Shown here in pieces: positions 59,674 through 64,000 of a stretch of DNA of 64,000 nucleotides. A program made the translations under genes and the position numbers. The DNA is taken from assembly GCF_030052815.1 (NCBI RefSeq), contig NC_079504.1, forward strand, positions 86,616,249 to 86,680,248, given 5' to 3'. This DNA comes from Hevea brasiliensis. Its lineage: Eukaryota > Streptophyta > Magnoliopsida > Malpighiales > Euphorbiaceae. The notes below the pieces were generated by a model. The model was not told the origin of the DNA. It made no database searches and saw nothing but the letters and a program-made list of their open reading frames with translations. Each line of letters begins with the position of its first letter. Position 1 is the first letter of the stretch.

Positions 59674-60040
59674 GATTTGGCGAGAAAAGGGAAGCGAGTC
59701 CTCGTTTCATCGGACCATATGAGGTTACGGAAAGAGTGGGTCCTTTGGCATATCGATTGGCATTACCTTGAGCTAGCAAGGATACAGTGTCTTCCATGTG
59801 TCCATGTTAAGGAGGTACAGATCGACCCATCTCATGTACTATCGGTTGAAGAGATTGAGGTAAATCCAAACCTCTCATATGAGGAAGAACCCATAAAAAT
59901 TCGGCTTATGAGGTGAAGCGGTGAGGAACAACAGATACACACAGTTAAAGTCTTTGTGGAACCATCATTCAGGCCAGGAAGCTACTTGGGAACGTGAAGA
60001 GGATATGAGGAGACAGCACCCACAGCAGTTCAGAGACTAA
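59674..60040 (+). pseudogene. pol: Element B integrase C-terminal domain and chromodomain, frameshifted
   Basis: Pieces of FIGPYEV, ERVGPLAYRLAL, VEEIEVNPNLSYEEEPIKI and of the chromodomain EATWERE can be followed across frames to TAA at 60038-60040. It shares with D the extra base in AAAGTCTTTGTGG before the second half of the chromodomain. Confidence 0.85.
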
Positions 60041-60070
60041 TGCCAGGTAAAATTTCGAGACAAAATTTAT

Positions 60071-60086
60071 TGAAGGGGGGGAGAAT
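60071..60086 (+). promoter_or_regulatory. Element B polypurine tract
   Basis: TGAAGGGGGGGAGAAT abuts the 3' LTR. Confidence 0.9.
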
Positions 60087-63000
60087 TGTAACACCCCTAT
60101 GTTCGGTAGTGCGTTCTACTGCTCCGGTGACCAGTGTTGTCCGGACAGCTAGGATGCCTAGAACTACACTTTGATATGAGGGAGGAGACATAAAATAATG
60201 AAATACAAGAAAAGAAAATACAAGAAAAACAAAGGAAAAATAATAGCAAAGAAAGGTAATCAAGTTAAGCGAGCCGAGAACCCTAGCGATGGGTGACCGC
60301 ACCGGGAAGTCACGACATGGACCGTTGACTAGCCCTGGACTGCGGGGAACCCTGGAAAATATTTTTAGGACTTAAAGAGACATCAATTGAAGTATAAATA
60401 TCATTAGAAATATCAAAGAAAAATTAAATAATTAGTACAAAGAAAAGTGAGAAATCAAAAAACAGACAAAACCCGGTGTTACCGAAAAATCGGGAATGCA
60501 ACCCGAACAGGGGCATTATGGTCAATCGACATCCCGAATTGTCTTTTGACCTAAATTTCCAAAAAAAAAATAATTAATATTACACTTGGAAAATATAATG
60601 AAAAATTTAATTGGTGGTATATAAAGTAAATAGCAAAAATTATAGGTTTAATGTGAGATAAATGAAAGTTAAACATAAAATATATTTGATTTGGCGTAAG
60701 TGGACCACTTAGGATTATAATATGTGTTTAGTGGGCAGAATTGCTCCACTAGACACTTCATCTTCCTCACTTGGTTCACCCATGCCGAAATGAAGAAGTG
60801 AAAAGCTCCCATGGCCGCCCACCTTCAAAGCTTAACAATCCCATGATCAAGCTTCCTTTTCCCACACCTATCTTCATTAAAATTTATCCCCACTTCACAA
60901 GGAAGAAGTAGATACCAATATTAAGAAGTTTTAGTGAAGATTAAGCAAGTCCCAACAATAGGTAAGTTTGAGTTTTTGAATATTTCTTTGTTAAAGTTTG
61001 AAAACATGTTATGGGTGTTTGCTTTGTGAAGAAATTTTTAAGTTTTGAAGAGTTATTGATATATCCAGTTTGGACAGCCATGGAGTTGTATATTTGATGA
61101 TTTATTCTTACATATATCTGATGGGAAATTATGTTGAGTAGGGTAATTAGTGTCCTAGTAAGTTATTTCCATGTATATGTGGTGATTGTGCAATTGGGAT
61201 TGAAGTTGATGAAATTATGGAGCATTTCGGCAGCCTTGAGGCTTCTTGATGAATGTTTAAATTCATGAAGATATTGGGTGAATTGTGACATTGGGGATTG
61301 ATGAATATGTATGTAAATTGGTTGTGGAAATTGTATGTAACAATTAGGAGTGTTTATGTGTATTTATGGTTATATTTGGACTTTGTGAATTAGAGTTTCA
61401 TTTGGTGTATTGAAGATAATTGTATTCTGCCCAAAGTGACTTTAAAGTGAAGTGATATATGGTTTTGGTAATGTACCAAATCAGAATTGGTAAGAGAGAT
61501 GGACTTATAGCAAGGTAATGTGTAATTGCTAGATGTTTAAGTAATGTATTTAAGGACAGTTGCATTTCAGCCTATAACTCTAGATATGTAACTCCAATTG
61601 GTATAAGACCAATTGGAGGTGAAACTAGGCACAAAATGTGCCAAATTTCATGAAGGAAACATACCAAAATTCTGCTTGCAAGGTAGCTTGAAAAATGACC
61701 AAATCCGGATTAAGTGCAAGTGAGGCCTGAAAACTGACCATTTGGGCAACAGTTAGTATTTAGGCCATAACTCACTCAAAAAAGGTCCCATTGACCTGAA
61801 ATTTTAACCATGAATAGTTAAGACCCATATCTACAAGTCTTATGAAGACACCAAAGCCCAGAAATGACCATAAGCAAGTCAAAAAGCTTACACAAGTTCG
61901 GGTCCAAAAACTAGCCGAACCAAAGTTGACCAAAATTGACCTAAAATGACCAAATTTGATGCCATTTGACCAGCAACAGTAAAATGACCATAACTTGGTC
62001 TACATAACTCAGAATGACCTGAAATTTTTCCCCGAGTTCCGTAAGACATTGATCTACAAGTTTTTAGTTTTGACTGAAACCCGAAAACTGAGGGAACTAG
62101 GTCTTCCGGCTAGGTTAATCTAGTACCCCAGAATCCAGCAAGTTGCAATAAAATGCACTAAACAAGGAAATGAAATCGGTAACATGTACCAACCCTAAAA
62201 TACTATCGAATGTGACATATTAGTAACATTAAACCTAATTTACCTAGAACGCATCGAGGATCGATATATTAGGTTGATTAAGCAAATAATAGCTTTCAGT
62301 GAATTACTTATCGAACATTATCGTTAGAGACAATTTAATTTAGTACTGAAACACTTCAAATTGAGTTTCTCAATTACCAAAGACTCAGGAAAAGGGAAGG
62401 AAACACTGAGTCCAGACCAAGAGACAGTTATCAGAGGTTTGCGCACAATAGCTATTTCTTTTGAATTATTTTCAATTGAAATAAATTTTGACTATTTGTA
62501 TATTATTGTTTTAAATTGTGAAACTGTGAAAAATTGTTTGAACAATATTTGATGGATACTTATTGATTGAAAAGCACTGTAAATAGTTTGAAACCACAGC
62601 TATCATGTATATTGATTGTATTCCTCACTAGCTTGTCTAGTGGGACGAATTGAATTCCCTCTCTGGCTGAAGTGTTGAGGTGTGTGCCTGTTGAGGACGA
62701 ATTGGATGAGTACTCATATTTTTGCTAGCTAGCTATGTTATTCCTTATTAGTCATCGACTTTTGGGACGAATTGAATACATCATTAGCCATCGGCTTTTG
62801 GACGAATTGAACTTTGGAACATGATTAAGCTGTGTGATTTATTGATTTGTATTATGAGATTGTGAAATAGAGTTAAATCCTTATTGACATTCACTGTCTT
62901 TTGAAGCTAACTATGTTTTGATCTCTGAGATTTATTGTGATATTGTGTTAAATTCCTTCTGACACTCATTATCTTGAAGTTAACTATGATTTTACATATC

Positions 63001-63710
63001 CATCATTTAAATGAATTATGAATTGTGGTTTAAAGTTGTATTTGGTTAATGTTGTGCACCCTAAGACATTGTCTCAGCGATAGCTTTTCATTGCTGTCGC
63101 AGTGAATGACAGACAGCGACAAAATGAAGTCGCTAATACTTCCAGCGAGAGATTTTCGGGTATAATGAGTATACCACATTTTGCATTTTGTACTGTAATG
63201 TATGTTCACTGTATGTACATATTGTTTTTGATTTTGAGCAGTTGTAAATTCAAATTGTACCTTGAAGTTATAAAATAATTATGAGTTATTTTGGCTTGTA
63301 AAAATTGTATTATTTTTCTTGTATCTTAGTCTTTGAAAAATCACTGTGGATTTGAGTTGAGAAATATGTTGTGTTGAGAAAAATATTGGAGTTGAGATTT
63401 GGAAATATAATGAAGTGCTTTTTACAAGTTTTCCGAAGAACTGTTTTATCCAAAATACAGATGGCACTTTGCCAAAATTTTTATAGAAATTCCAAATAAT
63501 TCAAATGTGTTAGTTCTATCACTTCACTTCAAAAAGGTTTTTAACACCTGTAAATAGTGCTCACCACTGTGCTCACCACTGTAAAAGAAGTAAGAAAAGT
63601 TTTTAAAATCCCTTGTAGTGTATTTAATGGGTTATCAGTAGACGGAGTTGGTAATTCATTAGGTATACTATGGGATCATGTTATGCCTTACAGAGGGGTA
63701 GGGTGTGACA
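60087..63710 (+). repeat. Element B 3' LTR
   Basis: About 3624 bp, TGTAACACCCCTATG to GGGTGTGACA. It is the full-length reference for the 5' LTR pieces at 20803-23413 and 32107-32719. CCGGTGACCAG block near 60134, donor-like GT at 60962, modules near 61763 and 61985, GAGTACTC/GCTAGCTAGC (62708-62734), double hairpin, GGTATA/TATACC hairpin (about 63158-63174) and U5 block. The mirrored ORFs at 60030(-) and 62361 are incidental. Confidence 0.93.
63057..63103 (+). promoter_or_regulatory. Conserved LTR double hairpin, element B 3' LTR
   Basis: Hairpin I CTAAGAC/GTCTCAG with one mismatch. Hairpin II GCGATAGC/GCTGTCGC. It ends TCGCAG|TGAATG. Confidence 0.75.
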
Positions 63711-64000
63711 AAATAGAACTTTGATGCCTTGAGCAAACTGCCAAGTTTGGCAGCCCCTAATAGCATGAAATTGTGTGTGAACATGTAGTTATTAATGATA
63801 TATGCTAATGATAAATTGTGGGCAGCAAGTGTAAGTGATATTGAAGTATGATTATGTTAAAGTGTATGTGTAATATTGACATTGAGATATGTTGAATTTT
63901 GGTGGAAGTGAATGTTGAACTTAATGGTGAATTATGTGCATTGGGCACTTGAATATTCTGTCCAAAATTGTTGCTGGAATTGTGTACAATATATATATGG
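63711..64000. other. Flank of element B, unidentified
   Basis: AT-rich, no coding frame. Words such as TTTGGCAGCCCCT and TTGAATATTCTGTCC resemble the middle of the LTRs described here, so it may be part of another LTR. It is too short to decide. Confidence 0.35.

Larger units (their letters stand above)
20803..63710 (+). mobile_element. Element B: Tekay-like gypsy element, interrupted by C and by D (with E)
   Basis: After removal of the nested elements, B reads 5' LTR (20803-23413 + 32107-32719), primer-binding site, gag, protease, RT, RNase H, integrase, chromodomain, polypurine tract and 3' LTR (60087-63710). The 5' LTR lacks its first ~420 bp: 20803 corresponds to about 60507. C is inserted at 23413 and D at 33464, each with a clean 5 bp duplication that rejoins B exactly. 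B is therefore older than C and D. Confidence 0.92.

Overview
The window is plant nuclear DNA, almost certainly from a flowering plant and probably a eudicot. It is AT-rich and built essentially wall to wall from LTR retrotransposons; I found no host gene, rRNA, tRNA or CRISPR array. The species cannot be fixed from the sequence alone. Evidence for plant origin is the primer-binding sites complementary to initiator-Met tRNA (TGGTATCAGAGC), Tekay/Del-like Ty3-gypsy polyproteins ending in a chromodomain, an Athila-like integrase piece and a Ty1-copia polyprotein.

Layout. (1) 1-13642: the 3' part of a + strand gypsy element A (integrase, chromodomain, 3.6 kb 3' LTR). Its integrase is split at 139/9094 by element G, a minus-strand element with two 4.3 kb LTRs around only about 355 bp of internal sequence, flanked by the 5 bp duplication AAACT. 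(2) 13651-14680: a minus-strand Athila-like integrase fragment. (3) About 14690-20802: a + strand copia element with 5' LTR, PBS, repeat-rich leader, gag and pol, all with stop codons and cut off at its 3' end. (4) 20803-63710: + strand gypsy element B, missing the first ~420 bp of its 5' LTR. It was interrupted twice. Element C (23414-32101, +, duplication TCGCA) sits in its 5' LTR. Element D (33465-56012, -, duplication ATGAA) sits in its gag. Element E (35738-46082, -, duplication TGGTT) sits inside the left LTR of D. (5) 63711-64000: flanking AT-rich DNA, perhaps another LTR interior.

How the parts relate. A, B and D carry, or carried, gag, protease, reverse transcriptase, RNase H, integrase and chromodomain. 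C and E carry only gag plus protease followed by the same ~0.9 kb noncoding block. G carries no protein at all. C and E share their LTR type with B, so trans-mobilisation by a B-like element is plausible. All coding regions are broken. Most nonsense codons are of the type made by C-to-T change (CAG/CAA/CGA or TGG to stop), and some patches show CAG/CTG replaced by CG.

The most interesting structure is in the LTRs. Although the families have diverged strongly, nearly every LTR keeps the same architecture: a GC-rich CCGGTGACCGG block near the start, an AG|GT donor-like site, 2-4 diverged ~190-220 bp modules, a GAGTACTC/GCTAGCTAGC block, then two consecutive hairpins whose stems covary between families and end in an acceptor-like CAG, then a third hairpin, a poly(A)-like region and a conserved 3' end. 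This looks like a conserved RNA-level control region or an LTR-resident intron. That reading is inference.
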